DNA of 5,513 bases from Sulfurovum sp. GTDB lineage: Bacteria > Campylobacterota > Campylobacteria > Campylobacterales > Sulfurovaceae. Below the pieces are notes generated by a model that saw nothing but the letters and a program-made list of their open reading frames with translations, was not told where the DNA came from and did no database searches. Positions 1-5,513 of this stretch are shown piece by piece. How positions within the stretch are numbered: the stretch's first letter is position 1; each line of letters opens with the position of its first letter. The stretch covers positions 1-5,513 of the forward strand of contig JALSSQ010000019.1 in NCBI GenBank assembly GCA_026984165.1, given 5' to 3'. The translations under genes and the position numbers were made by a program.

Positions 1-171
1 TAGTTCAAATTCTGATAAAAAAGATAAGTGCCATAACTCTTCAAAAAACAAAATCTATGTATTCACAAGACAAAGCTTTTCCAGCCTATCCTACATGCAC
101 CCAAGTTCCGAAACTTAGAAGTTAAAGGTTGAGTTTAAATAAGAGTATATACCAACTATATAAACAAAAAA
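1..171. other. Gene-free left flank, possibly decayed or repeat-derived DNA
   Basis: No convincing gene lies upstream of the ATPase. Read on the minus strand, two overlapping frames give gene-like but broken peptides. One frame is open from about 134 down to 66, hits TGA at 65-63, then stays open to the window edge. The neighbouring frame reads SFGTWVHVG before its own stop. This could be the remnant of a gene or a dispersed intergenic repeat. A TATATA-CCAAC-TATATA motif lies at 146-162, AT-rich and of unclear meaning. Confidence 0.3.
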
Positions 172-187
172 TAGGAATATATTCCTA
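172..187. promoter_or_regulatory. Perfect 16-bp palindrome, candidate operator of the ATPase gene
   Basis: TAGGAATATATTCCTA is identical to its own reverse complement across all 16 bases. It lies just upstream of the putative -10 element, where it would cover the -35/spacer region, and ends 32 bases before the preferred ATG. The position and exact symmetry suit a dimeric repressor site, possibly for autoregulation. No regulator is encoded next to it, so the operator role is inferred from position and symmetry only. Confidence 0.45.
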
Positions 188-189
188 CT

Positions 190-200
190 TATGATACAAT
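190..200 (+). promoter_or_regulatory. Putative -10 region of the ATPase gene
   Basis: Two overlapping -10-like hexamers are present, TATGAT (190-195) and TACAAT (195-200), each one mismatch from TATAAT. No good -35 is visible: 17 bases upstream of the second lies TAGGAA, inside the palindrome. Weak -35 boxes are usual for Campylobacterota sigma70 promoters. Transcription would begin near 202-207, leaving a very short leader containing the ribosome binding site AAAAGG at 208-213. Confidence 0.4.
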
Positions 201-219
201 ACAAGAAAAAAGGCTTGTG

Positions 220-1410
220 ATGTTAGCGACACTATTGGAAAACTCTGCCATATACATAGGCTCATCGGAAATAACTCACAAAAGATACTTCTATGACAGC
301 ATACAAAAGAGTGACAAGCTTATAGGCATCGTAGGGGCTAGAGGTGTGGGGAAGACTACCTATATACTTGACTACCTTAGTAGGCTCTCCTTGCCTATAC
401 ACAAAAAACTCTATATGAGTGTAGATAACATCATGTTAGCAAACACAACACTGCTTGACACAGCTAAAGAGTTCTCCTCCAAAGGTGGGGAGGTGCTAGT
501 CATAGATGAGATACATAAATACAAAAACTTCCAAATAGAGCTAAAACAAATACACGATATGCTAAACCTACAAGTGATATTTTCTGGTTCCTCAGCGATA
601 GAGCTTGAACACTCAACTGCAGATTTGAGTAGAAGAGCCGTACTTTACAAGGTGCAAGGTATGAGTTATCGTGAATTTTTGGAGTTTAAGTTAGATGTGT
701 CTTTGGAGAGTTATACGATTGAAGAGATTTTGGTACATCATTCGGACATTGCCTTTGCTATCAAAAAAAAGCTCAACCCTTTAGAGTTTTGGGAGGAATA
801 TCTAAAAAGTGGGTATTACCCTTTTTATTTTAACGATACAACACGATACCCCATAAAACTCAATGCTACAATAAATACTGCCATAGAGACAGACATCCCC
901 TCACTTTTTAAGATAAAGTATGAAAATATTGTCAATCTAAAAAAACTTGTTACACTCATCTGTAGCTCTGAACCTTTTACACTTAACATCAAAGAGTTGA
1001 GTTCTAAGATAGGTATAGACAGAGATACACTTTATCAATATATAGCATATCTTGACAGAGGTAAGATTTTTAATGTCATTCGTTCTAAAAGTAAAGGTGA
1101 TAATATCTTCACTAAACCAGAAAAGATATATCTTAACAATCCGAACTTGAACTACCATTACTGCAATGAAGCCCCTATAGGGAGTATAAGAGAGACGATA
1201 TTTGCCACTTTACTTAAAACCTTACACACACTAGAGATACCTAAAAAAGGCGATTTCTTAATTGATAGTAAGTATTTGTTTGAAATAGGTGGTAAAAACA
1301 AAAGTTTTAATCAGATAAAAGATATACCCAACTCGTATATAGTGGCTGATAATGTCGAGATAGGATTTGGTAATAAGATACCACTATGGGTATTTGGTTT
1401 TTTATATTAG
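220..1410 (+). CDS. Orphan P-loop ATPase, AAA_14/DUF4143-like with nuclease-like C-terminus
   Basis: Predicted ATPase of the large prokaryotic family with an AAA_14-type core and a DUF4143-type tail; the cellular role is unknown. Visible motifs, counted from ATG 220, are Walker A GARGVGKT (39-46), Walker B VLVIDEIHKY (about 92-101, with D96 and E97), a sensor-1-like IFSGSSA (120-126) and the SRRA...YREF segment typical of these ATPases. A winged-helix-like stretch lies near 255-290. The C-terminus carries GDFLID (344-349) and FEIGGKNK (354-361) with a later Q365, resembling the D/E-x-K core of PD-(D/E)XK nucleases; catalytic competence is not shown. The protein ends in LWVFGFLY, so it appears complete. 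ATG 220 is chosen because AAAAGG (208-213) lies six bases before it; GTG 217 is in frame but too close to that site. No signal peptide or membrane segment is evident. No partner gene lies beside it, and it converges on nusA. Related proteins are often suspected of defence or mobile-element roles, but nothing here proves that. Confidence 0.85.
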   Translation: MLATLLENSAIYIGSSEITHKRYFYDSIQKSDKLIGIVGARGVGKTTYILDYLSRLSLPIHKKLYMSVDNIMLANTTLLDTAKEFSSKGGEVLVIDEIHKYKNFQIELKQIHDMLNLQVIFSGSSAIELEHSTADLSRRAVLYKVQGMSYREFLEFKLDVSLESYTIEEILVHHSDIAFAIKKKLNPLEFWEEYLKSGYYPFYFNDTTRYPIKLNATINTAIETDIPSLFKIKYENIVNLKKLVTLICSSEPFTLNIKELSSKIGIDRDTLYQYIAYLDRGKIFNVIRSKSKGDNIFTKPEKIYLNNPNLNYHYCNEAPIGSIRETIFATLLKTLHTLEIPKKGDFLIDSKYLFEIGGKNKSFNQIKDIPNSYIVADNVEIGFGNKIPLWVFGFLY

Positions 1411-1433
1411 TGGGAGTAGATATTGGGTTATGT

Positions 1434-1457
1434 GGTGGGTTGAAAAACCCACCCTAC
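1434..1457 (-). repeat. REP-like hairpin with GTAG head between converging genes
   Basis: On the plus strand GGTGGGTT (1434-1441) pairs with AACCCACC (1446-1453) as a perfect 8-bp stem around a GAAA loop. On the minus strand the stem is immediately preceded by GTAG (1457-1454). A GTAG or GGAG tetranucleotide next to a GC-rich hairpin is the hallmark of REP sequences linked to RAYT (TnpA_REP, Y1) transposases. Neither strand has a T-tract after the stem, so it is not a textbook intrinsic terminator, although it could still protect or end both converging transcripts. No RAYT gene lies in the window. Confidence 0.6.
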
Positions 1458-1464
1458 ACATTGA

Positions 1465-2625
1465 CTATTTAAACAAATCTGCCAATGCAGATGTATCTGT
1501 GGTCTTTTCTGCTTCTGCTTCGCTTGAGTCTATCTGGCGTTCCGCAATACCCTCTACTTCGTTGAGTTCAATTGTATAACCTGTGAGCATAGAGGCAAGA
1601 CGGATGTTGATACCTGATTTACCAATGGCTTTGGCTTTTTGGTCACTGGTAATGTTAACCATTGCTTTTTTCTCGGCTGCATCTACTTTAATACTTTGTG
1701 TAATTGCAGGGCTGAGAGCACGTGTGATATAGACCTCAGGGATAGATGAGTATTCGATACAGTCAATATTTTCACCATTGAGTTCCTCGCTTACAGCATT
1801 AATACGTACACCTTTTACACCTACGGCTGCACCAATAGGATCAACATTCATCTGTTCTGTTTTAAGAGCTATTTTTGCCCTTTCTCCTGGAATTCTTGCA
1901 GCATTAATGATCTCTACTACGCCATCTGCAATCTCGGGTACTTCTGAAGCCATTAGCGCTTCTAAAAATTTAGGAGATGTTCTTGTGAGTTCTAAAAATA
2001 GTCCATACTGAGGATCAACAGAGACAAAGCGTAAAAGTGCTCTAATACTGTCTCCTCGTTTAAATGTTTCTCCTTTAATACGGTTTCTAAGGCTCATAAC
2101 ACCTTTAAGTTCACCTATCTCGACATAGGTATTGTCGTCAGCATCTATACGGTTTACAGTACCTAACATAATGGTACCCACTTTTTCTCTATATTTTTCA
2201 AAAAGATCTTGCTCTATACGTCTTTGCACATGGTATTCAAGCTCTTTGAAAAGGTTTGCAGATGCAGTACGGCCATGTTCTTCAAGTATAAACTCTTCTT
2301 TGAGTTGATCTCCTATTTCCAAAGAGTCATCAAATTCTTTTGCTTCACTGAGTGGCATAAAAGCGTCAGAAGGTATTTTTTCTTTACTGTCATCTTTTCC
2401 AACTTCTACAAAAAGCTGTTCATCATTATCGGCTACAATAGTGATTACTTTATTGATTGTATATGTTTTTGTATCATTATTTATAATCACCTCAAAGGCG
2501 GTGGTGAAAGTAGTAAGTTTTTTGGCTGTGTTGATAAGAGCTTCTTTAAATGCTTCTAATGCATGCTCTTTTGAGATGTTTTTCTCATGCGCAATAGCTT
2601 CAATAATATCTAATATTTTTTCCAT
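1465..2625 (-). CDS. nusA: Transcription termination/antitermination factor NusA
   Basis: NusA binds RNA polymerase and nascent RNA in the cytoplasm and modulates pausing, termination and antitermination. The 386-residue protein shows an N-terminal polymerase-binding domain (1 to about 135), an S1 domain (about 149-212), the linker EVPEI (228-232), a first KH domain with DPIGAAVGVKG (262-272) and a second with AIGKSG (333-338) followed by LTGYTIEL. It stops soon after KH2 with a short acidic tail (SSEAEAEKTTD) and lacks the C-terminal acidic repeats of E. coli NusA, which is about 495 residues long. The ATG at 2625 is chosen because AGGAG (2638-2634) lies eight bases upstream and the product then begins MEKILDIIEAIAHEKN, the usual family start. 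An in-frame TTG at 2667 would put the Shine-Dalgarno site inside the gene. The gene stands alone, not in a rimP-nusA-infB operon, and is divergent from HP0268-miaB as in Campylobacter. Confidence 0.97.
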   Translation of the reverse strand: MEKILDIIEAIAHEKNISKEHALEAFKEALINTAKKLTTFTTAFEVIINNDTKTYTINKVITIVADNDEQLFVEVGKDDSKEKIPSDAFMPLSEAKEFDDSLEIGDQLKEEFILEEHGRTASANLFKELEYHVQRRIEQDLFEKYREKVGTIMLGTVNRIDADDNTYVEIGELKGVMSLRNRIKGETFKRGDSIRALLRFVSVDPQYGLFLELTRTSPKFLEALMASEVPEIADGVVEIINAARIPGERAKIALKTEQMNVDPIGAAVGVKGVRINAVSEELNGENIDCIEYSSIPEVYITRALSPAITQSIKVDAAEKKAMVNITSDQKAKAIGKSGINIRLASMLTGYTIELNEVEGIAERQIDSSEAEAEKTTDTSALADLFK

Positions 2626-2633
2626 CAGTGACT

Positions 2634-2638
2634 CTCCT
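2634..2638 (-). promoter_or_regulatory. Ribosome binding site deciding the nusA start
   Basis: AGGAG on the minus strand lies eight bases before ATG 2625. It falls within the extension that would be translated from TTG 2667, which argues for the shorter, conserved N-terminus. Confidence 0.8.
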
Positions 2639-2684
2639 GGTTCATCAGTTTTATGAATGGTTATCAATCTACCGCTACAAGAGG

Positions 2685-2700
2685 TAACATAACAATGTTA
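2685..2700 (-). other. Small AU-rich hairpin in the nusA leader
   Basis: TAACAT (2685-2690) and ATGTTA (2695-2700) form a 6-bp inverted repeat with a 4-base loop, inside the predicted nusA 5' untranslated region of about 100 nt. It is weak and has no U-tract. It could be leader structure or an operator half-site pair, or it could be chance in AT-rich DNA. Confidence 0.25.
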
Positions 2701-2735
2701 AGAACATCTAGGAAGTGGTTTTTTGAAAGTTTGGT

Positions 2736-2764
2736 ATTATAGCTAACCGAACCTTTACTGAAAA
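2736..2764 (-). promoter_or_regulatory. nusA promoter
   Basis: On the minus strand a perfect -10 TATAAT lies at 2741-2736. Exactly 17 bases upstream is TTTTCA (2764-2759), which matches four of six positions of TTGACA. Transcription would start near 2729, giving a leader of about 100 nt before the ATG at 2625. The promoter was called by eye from consensus and spacing. Confidence 0.65.
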
Positions 2765-2769
2765 TAAAG

Positions 2770-2775
2770 TATAAT
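2770..2775 (+). promoter_or_regulatory. -10 element of the HP0268-miaB-lpxJ operon promoter
   Basis: A perfect TATAAT lies 26 bases before the ATG at 2802, predicting a start near 2782 and a leader of about 20 nt. No recognisable -35 is found at the expected distance, as is common in Campylobacterota. The nusA -10 lies only 28 bases away on the other strand, and its -35 box is just upstream of this element, so polymerase binding at the two promoters may interfere. Confidence 0.65.
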
Positions 2776-2801
2776 CAAGACAAAGAATTAAAAGGATATA
2801 G

Positions 2802-3041
2802 ATGAAATTAAAACTTGCTAGAACAACACTTAAGGCGAAGCCAAAAACAATTGAGTTGAAAAAAATTGAAGAAGAACTAGCGAATAAGTCTATATTTTAT
2901 TTTGATAAAGACAACTCGCATAAAGAACTTAAAGAGCTTATCGAACATTTTGAAGAAAAAGGTTTTTCTGTCTATATGAGAGAAGTCAAATATGGCATGG
3001 ATGAAAATGAATATATATACGAAGTACATATCATTGCCTAA
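2802..3041 (+). CDS. HP0268-family small protein, putative nuclease
   Basis: A 79-residue cytoplasmic protein of the Campylobacterota-restricted HP0268 family. It shares the opening MKL.LA..T.K, a central SIFYF and the closing YE.HII with H. pylori HP0268 as I recall it, and matches that family's length of about 80. The H. pylori protein has been reported as a small alpha/beta fold with DNA-nicking and RNase activity; that activity is inferred here, not demonstrated. The sequence is highly charged, with a Lys-rich N-terminus, a helical acidic/basic middle (about residues 17-55) and no signal peptide or membrane segment. The start is supported by AAAGGA (2791-2796) five bases before ATG. It is the first gene of the rightward operon, 24 bases before miaB, and the same pairing occurs in Helicobacter and Campylobacter. 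That linkage suggests a role in RNA metabolism, but it is not proof. Confidence 0.88.
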   Translation: MKLKLARTTLKAKPKTIELKKIEEELANKSIFYFDKDNSHKELKELIEHFEEKGFSVYMREVKYGMDENEYIYEVHIIA

Positions 3042-3065
3042 TTTGGGTGATATTAAAGAGATATA

Positions 3066-4367
3066 TTGAGTAGAAAAAAATTATTTATAGAAACACTTGG
3101 GTGCGCAATGAATGTGCGCGATAGTGAGCATATGATTGCAGAACTTAATCAAAAAGAACCTTACGAACTTACCGAAAATCTTTCCGAAGCTGACCTTATT
3201 ATTATCAATACCTGCTCTGTTCGTGAGAAGCCTGTAGCAAAACTCTTTTCGGAGATAGGTCTGTTTAACAAGCACAAAAAAGAGGGTGCCAAAATAGGGG
3301 TAGCAGGATGTACCGCTTCACATTTGGGTGAAGAGATTATCAAGCGTGCGCCCGTGGTTGATTTTGTGCTTGGGGCAAGAAATGTCTCGAAAATTACAGA
3401 CGTGGTCGATAAAAAACATGCTGTTGAAGTAAGTACAGATTATGATGAAAGCACCTATGCTTTTGGGGAGTATCGTTCTAACCCTTTTAAAGCGATGGTA
3501 AATATCTCTATAGGCTGTGATAAGTCATGTACTTTTTGTATTGTACCTGCTACACGAGGAGAGGAGATCTCTATCCCTTCTGATTTGATAGTCCAAGAGA
3601 TCACAAAAGCTGTCAACACAGGTGCCAAAGAAGTGATGCTTTTAGGACAAAATGTAAACAATTATGGCAGACGTTTTGGAAGTTCTGATGAGTCATGTAA
3701 CTTTACCCAGCTTTTGCAAAAAATCTCTAAAATAGATGGCTTGGAACGCATACGTTTTACATCACCTCACCCCTTGCATATGGATGATGCGTTTTTAGAA
3801 GAATTTGCGAACAATCCCAAAATATGTAAACAGATACATGTACCTTTGCAGTCTGGATCAACAAAACTCCTCAAAGAGATGAAGCGCGGATATAGTAAAG
3901 AAAATTTTCTCAATCGTTGTGAAAAAATCCGTGCTTTGTGTCCTGAAGCGACTATCTCTACCGATGTGATAGTAGGGTTTCCTGGTGAGAGTGATGCAGA
4001 CTTTGAAGATACCATGGATGTACTGGAAAAAGTACGTTTTGAACAGATGTTTTCATTTAAATATTCGCCACGTCCACATACAGAAGCAGCTGAATTTGAT
4101 AACCAGATAGACAATACGCTCGCAGGTGAACGTCTTACAAGACTACAAGCAAGACACACAGAGATCCTTGATGAGATTATGGATGCTCAAATGGGTGCTG
4201 TGCACAAAGTCTATTTTGATGAACTCAAGCCCAATGGTAGAGTCTCTGGACGAAGTGATGATGGGAAACTTTTCTTTGTAAAAGGTAGTGAAGAATTACT
4301 TGGTAAAATCGTTGATGTGAAGGTAATTAAAACCTCCAGGGGTGCACTAGATGGTGTACTTGTTTAG
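3066..4367 (+). CDS. miaB: tRNA-2-methylthio-N6-dimethylallyladenosine synthase MiaB
   Basis: A radical SAM methylthiotransferase that converts i6A37 to ms2i6A37 in tRNAs reading codons that begin with U, after MiaA has added the isopentenyl group; it acts in the cytoplasm. The 433 residues are full length. The N-terminal UPF0004 domain holds the auxiliary-cluster cysteines C13 (LGCAMN), C50 (NTCSVREK) and C82 (AGCTAS). The radical SAM domain has CDKSCTFC (C151, C155, C158), followed by VPATRGEE, LLGQNVNNYG, HVPLQSGS and TDVIVGFPGE. A TRAM RNA-binding domain occupies about 372-433. LGCAMN and SVREKP favour MiaB over the relatives MtaB and RimO. The start is TTG, supported by AAAGAG (3055-3060) five bases upstream and by the conserved KKLFIETLGCAMN directly after it. 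No nearby in-frame ATG would keep this N-terminus. The gene lies between HP0268 and lpxJ and is probably co-transcribed with both. Confidence 0.97.
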   Translation: MSRKKLFIETLGCAMNVRDSEHMIAELNQKEPYELTENLSEADLIIINTCSVREKPVAKLFSEIGLFNKHKKEGAKIGVAGCTASHLGEEIIKRAPVVDFVLGARNVSKITDVVDKKHAVEVSTDYDESTYAFGEYRSNPFKAMVNISIGCDKSCTFCIVPATRGEEISIPSDLIVQEITKAVNTGAKEVMLLGQNVNNYGRRFGSSDESCNFTQLLQKISKIDGLERIRFTSPHPLHMDDAFLEEFANNPKICKQIHVPLQSGSTKLLKEMKRGYSKENFLNRCEKIRALCPEATISTDVIVGFPGESDADFEDTMDVLEKVRFEQMFSFKYSPRPHTEAAEFDNQIDNTLAGERLTRLQARHTEILDEIMDAQMGAVHKVYFDELKPNGRVSGRSDDGKLFFVKGSEELLGKIVDVKVIKTSRGALDGVLV

Positions 4368-4376
4368 GGCATTAAA

Positions 4377-4997
4377 GTGAAACACTTTTTACGACAAGTA
4401 GGGCAATTTTTTATTCCCCCGCTTGTCTATTTTCTCATGCGTATCATCTGGTATACTACCCGTAAAACATTCCATAATGCAGACTCTATAGAAGCCAAAC
4501 AGTATGTCTGTGTCACATGGCACGGAGAGTTATTTATGTCTCCTCAAGCCTATAGACAATTACATAAAAAATTTCCAGCTTCTGCGATTATTTCTTCACA
4601 TTTTGATGGTAGTCTCATAGCTCGTACCTTGCAATTTTTGCGTATACGTCCATTAAGAGGTTCTACTAGAAGAGGTGCAAGACAAGTACTTTTACAAGCT
4701 TTTAAAAGTATTAAAAATGGAGAAGAAGTCCTCATCACCCCTGATGGACCAAAAGGTCCTCGACATACTATGAGTGATGGCGCTGTAGGCATCGCCCTCA
4801 AAAGTAAGTTACCTATTTTTGTGATGAATTTTACTGCCAAAAATTATTGGCAATTTTCTTCTTGGGATAAATTTGTGATTCCCAAACCTTTTACGCAAGT
4901 AGATTTTTATATCCAAAGTCTCAGCTTAGAGGGGATGGAACATGAAGAGGCTAAAGCGTATCTGAGTGCTAAGATGTTAGAAAACACGATAGTATAG
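4377..4997 (+). CDS. lpxJ: DUF374 lipid A late acyltransferase, LpxJ-type
   Basis: A 206-residue acyltransferase of the DUF374 family, which in H. pylori and C. jejuni includes LpxJ, the enzyme adding a secondary acyl chain to the 3'-linked primary acyl group of lipid A at the inner membrane. A hydrophobic N-terminal segment (about 8-26) would anchor it, with the catalytic part facing the cytoplasm. Family motifs are TWHGEL (47-52, with H49 and E51 as candidate catalytic pair), SSHFDG (73-78), RGSTRRGA (94-101) and TPDGPKGP (121-128). It is unlike LpxL/LpxM in sequence. The GTG start has AGGG (4366-4369) seven bases upstream, overlapping the miaB stop codon, and only nine bases separate the two genes, which suggests coupled translation. 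The order HP0268-miaB-DUF374 matches HP0268-HP0269-HP0270, supporting orthology with LpxJ. Exact acyl position and donor cannot be read from sequence. Confidence 0.85.
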   Translation: MKHFLRQVGQFFIPPLVYFLMRIIWYTTRKTFHNADSIEAKQYVCVTWHGELFMSPQAYRQLHKKFPASAIISSHFDGSLIARTLQFLRIRPLRGSTRRGARQVLLQAFKSIKNGEEVLITPDGPKGPRHTMSDGAVGIALKSKLPIFVMNFTAKNYWQFSSWDKFVIPKPFTQVDFYIQSLSLEGMEHEEAKAYLSAKMLENTIV

Positions 4998-5010
4998 TGA
5001 GCAAGTAGTA

Positions 5011-5024
5011 GGTAGGAGGTAGGA
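5011..5024 (+). repeat. Tandem 7-bp repeat forming the recombinase ribosome binding site
   Basis: GGTAGGA occurs twice in direct tandem (5011-5017, 5018-5024) immediately before GTG 5025, with the related GTAGTA just upstream. The copies create a strong AGGAGG (5014-5019) at five-base spacing plus a second AGGA adjoining the start. The site supports the GTG start. Gain or loss of a copy would change ribosome binding strength without shifting the reading frame. Confidence 0.6.
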
Positions 5025-5513
5025 GTGAAAGAGAGGTTTTATGAATATTCTGAAGATTTTCTTGACTATCTTTATGCTGTTCGTGGATATTCTGAGCACT
5101 CGATTACTACCTATGAGATAGCCTTACGTCAGATGATGGAAGTGAGCCATTTTTATGAAGAAGAAGGGATGAATGTTCTCGACATTACCCCTTTTCGCTT
5201 CAACATTGTCAAAAACAATAAAAAGACCATTGTCAAAAAACTCTCTGCCATACGCTCTTTTGTCAAGTATCTGGAAGAGCAATGCCATCTCTCTTTAAAA
5301 CTCATAGGAGATGAGACGATTAAAGTACCTCAGAGCCTCCCTAAGCCTATAGATGAGCAGTACATAGAGGAAGTGTTGGCACAAGCTAATATAGAGGAAA
5401 AATTGCTTATTTCGATGCTTTATGGGCTGGGTCTGCGTATTTCTGAGTTGAGTGGATTGAAATTGGAGGATATCAAAGAAAAATGGGTGCAGGTACATGG
5501 AAAAGGCAATAAA
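5025..5513 (+). CDS. Tyrosine recombinase, XerC/XerD-type (3' end beyond window)
   Basis: The N-terminal 163 residues of a site-specific tyrosine recombinase run to the window edge without a stop. A SAM-like core-binding domain fills about 1-95 (FLDYLYAVRGYSEHSITTYE, then KKLSAIRSFVKYLEE), and the catalytic domain begins near PQSLPKPID. YGLGLRISEL carries the first catalytic arginine (R138), and VHGKGNK holds the beta-hairpin lysine (K160). The HxxR, H/W and tyrosine motifs would lie beyond the window. Such enzymes resolve chromosome dimers or move integrative elements. Conserved placement behind lpxJ and lack of nearby phage genes favour a chromosomal Xer role. It lacks the longer N-terminus I recall for H. 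pylori XerH, so no symbol is given. The GTG start is fixed by AGGAGG at 5014-5019; ATG 5041 is out of frame. It is probably the last-seen gene of the operon, 27 bases after lpxJ. Confidence 0.88.
   Translation, partial: MKERFYEYSEDFLDYLYAVRGYSEHSITTYEIALRQMMEVSHFYEEEGMNVLDITPFRFNIVKNNKKTIVKKLSAIRSFVKYLEEQCHLSLKLIGDETIKVPQSLPKPIDEQYIEEVLAQANIEEKLLISMLYGLGLRISELSGLKLEDIKEKWVQVHGKGNK

Noticed and set aside
191..220. Nine-codon leader ORF ending TGA that overlaps the ATPase ATG (TGATG)
   Set aside because: It has no ribosome binding site, and its first codons lie within the putative -10 region, so it would probably not be transcribed whole.
1381..1413. CCACTA...TAGTGG inverted repeat across the ATPase stop codon
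   Set aside because: Only six base pairs with a loop of about 21 bases and no following T-tract; likely chance.
1434..1457. Hairpin as a standard rho-independent terminator
   Set aside because: Neither strand has the required run of T after the stem; a REP-like element explains the GTAG flank better.
2626..2667. Longer NusA starting at TTG 2667
   Set aside because: The added 14 residues do not match the NusA N-terminus and would contain the AGGAG ribosome binding site of the conserved ATG start.
3767..4159. Open frame of 130 codons on the strand opposite miaB
   Set aside because: It is fully contained in miaB, which has complete family motifs; the opposite frame shows no recognisable domain.
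4746..4759. GGACC-AAAA-GGTCC hairpin
   Set aside because: It lies inside lpxJ and is dictated by codons for the conserved GPKGP motif.
4835..4852. TGCCAA...TTGGCA inverted repeat followed by a T-rich stretch, terminator-like
   Set aside because: It sits within the lpxJ coding sequence, about 145 bases before its stop; probably coincidence.

Overview
The window looks like a piece of a Campylobacterota (formerly Epsilonproteobacteria) chromosome, most likely from a free-living Sulfurimonas/Sulfurovum-type lineage. The evidence is low-GC DNA, perfect TATAAT -10 boxes with weak -35 regions, and a gene order known from Helicobacter and Campylobacter: nusA facing away from a small HP0268-family gene, which is followed by miaB and a DUF374 (LpxJ-type) acyltransferase. 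The genus cannot be settled from the sequence alone.

Left part (1-1464). About 220 bases without a convincing gene lead into an orphan ATPase of about 396 residues. It has Walker A and B motifs, an internal winged-helix-like segment, and a C-terminal part that resembles a PD-(D/E)XK nuclease fold. A perfect 16-bp palindrome sits at its promoter. Just after it lies a GC-rich hairpin preceded, on the minus strand, by GTAG, which is the signature of REP elements mobilised by RAYT transposases. This stretch looks like an accessory insertion beside the core genes.

Middle (1465-2801). nusA runs on the minus strand toward the ATPase. It encodes a short NusA with no C-terminal acidic repeats. Its promoter and that of the rightward operon are packed back to back in a 176-bp divergent region.

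Right part (2802-5513). Four closely spaced genes run rightward: an HP0268-family small protein, miaB (tRNA ms2i6A37 methylthiotransferase), an LpxJ-type lipid A acyltransferase, and a tyrosine recombinase of the XerC/XerD type that is cut off by the window end. Gaps of 24, 9 and 27 bases suggest one transcript. The products act in unrelated processes (RNA metabolism, tRNA modification, outer-membrane lipid A, DNA recombination), so this is a conserved housekeeping operon rather than a pathway. Three of the four use non-ATG starts (TTG, GTG, GTG).

I see no CRISPR array, tRNA, rRNA or complete insertion sequence. The most unusual material is the ATPase with its flanking palindrome and REP-like hairpin.
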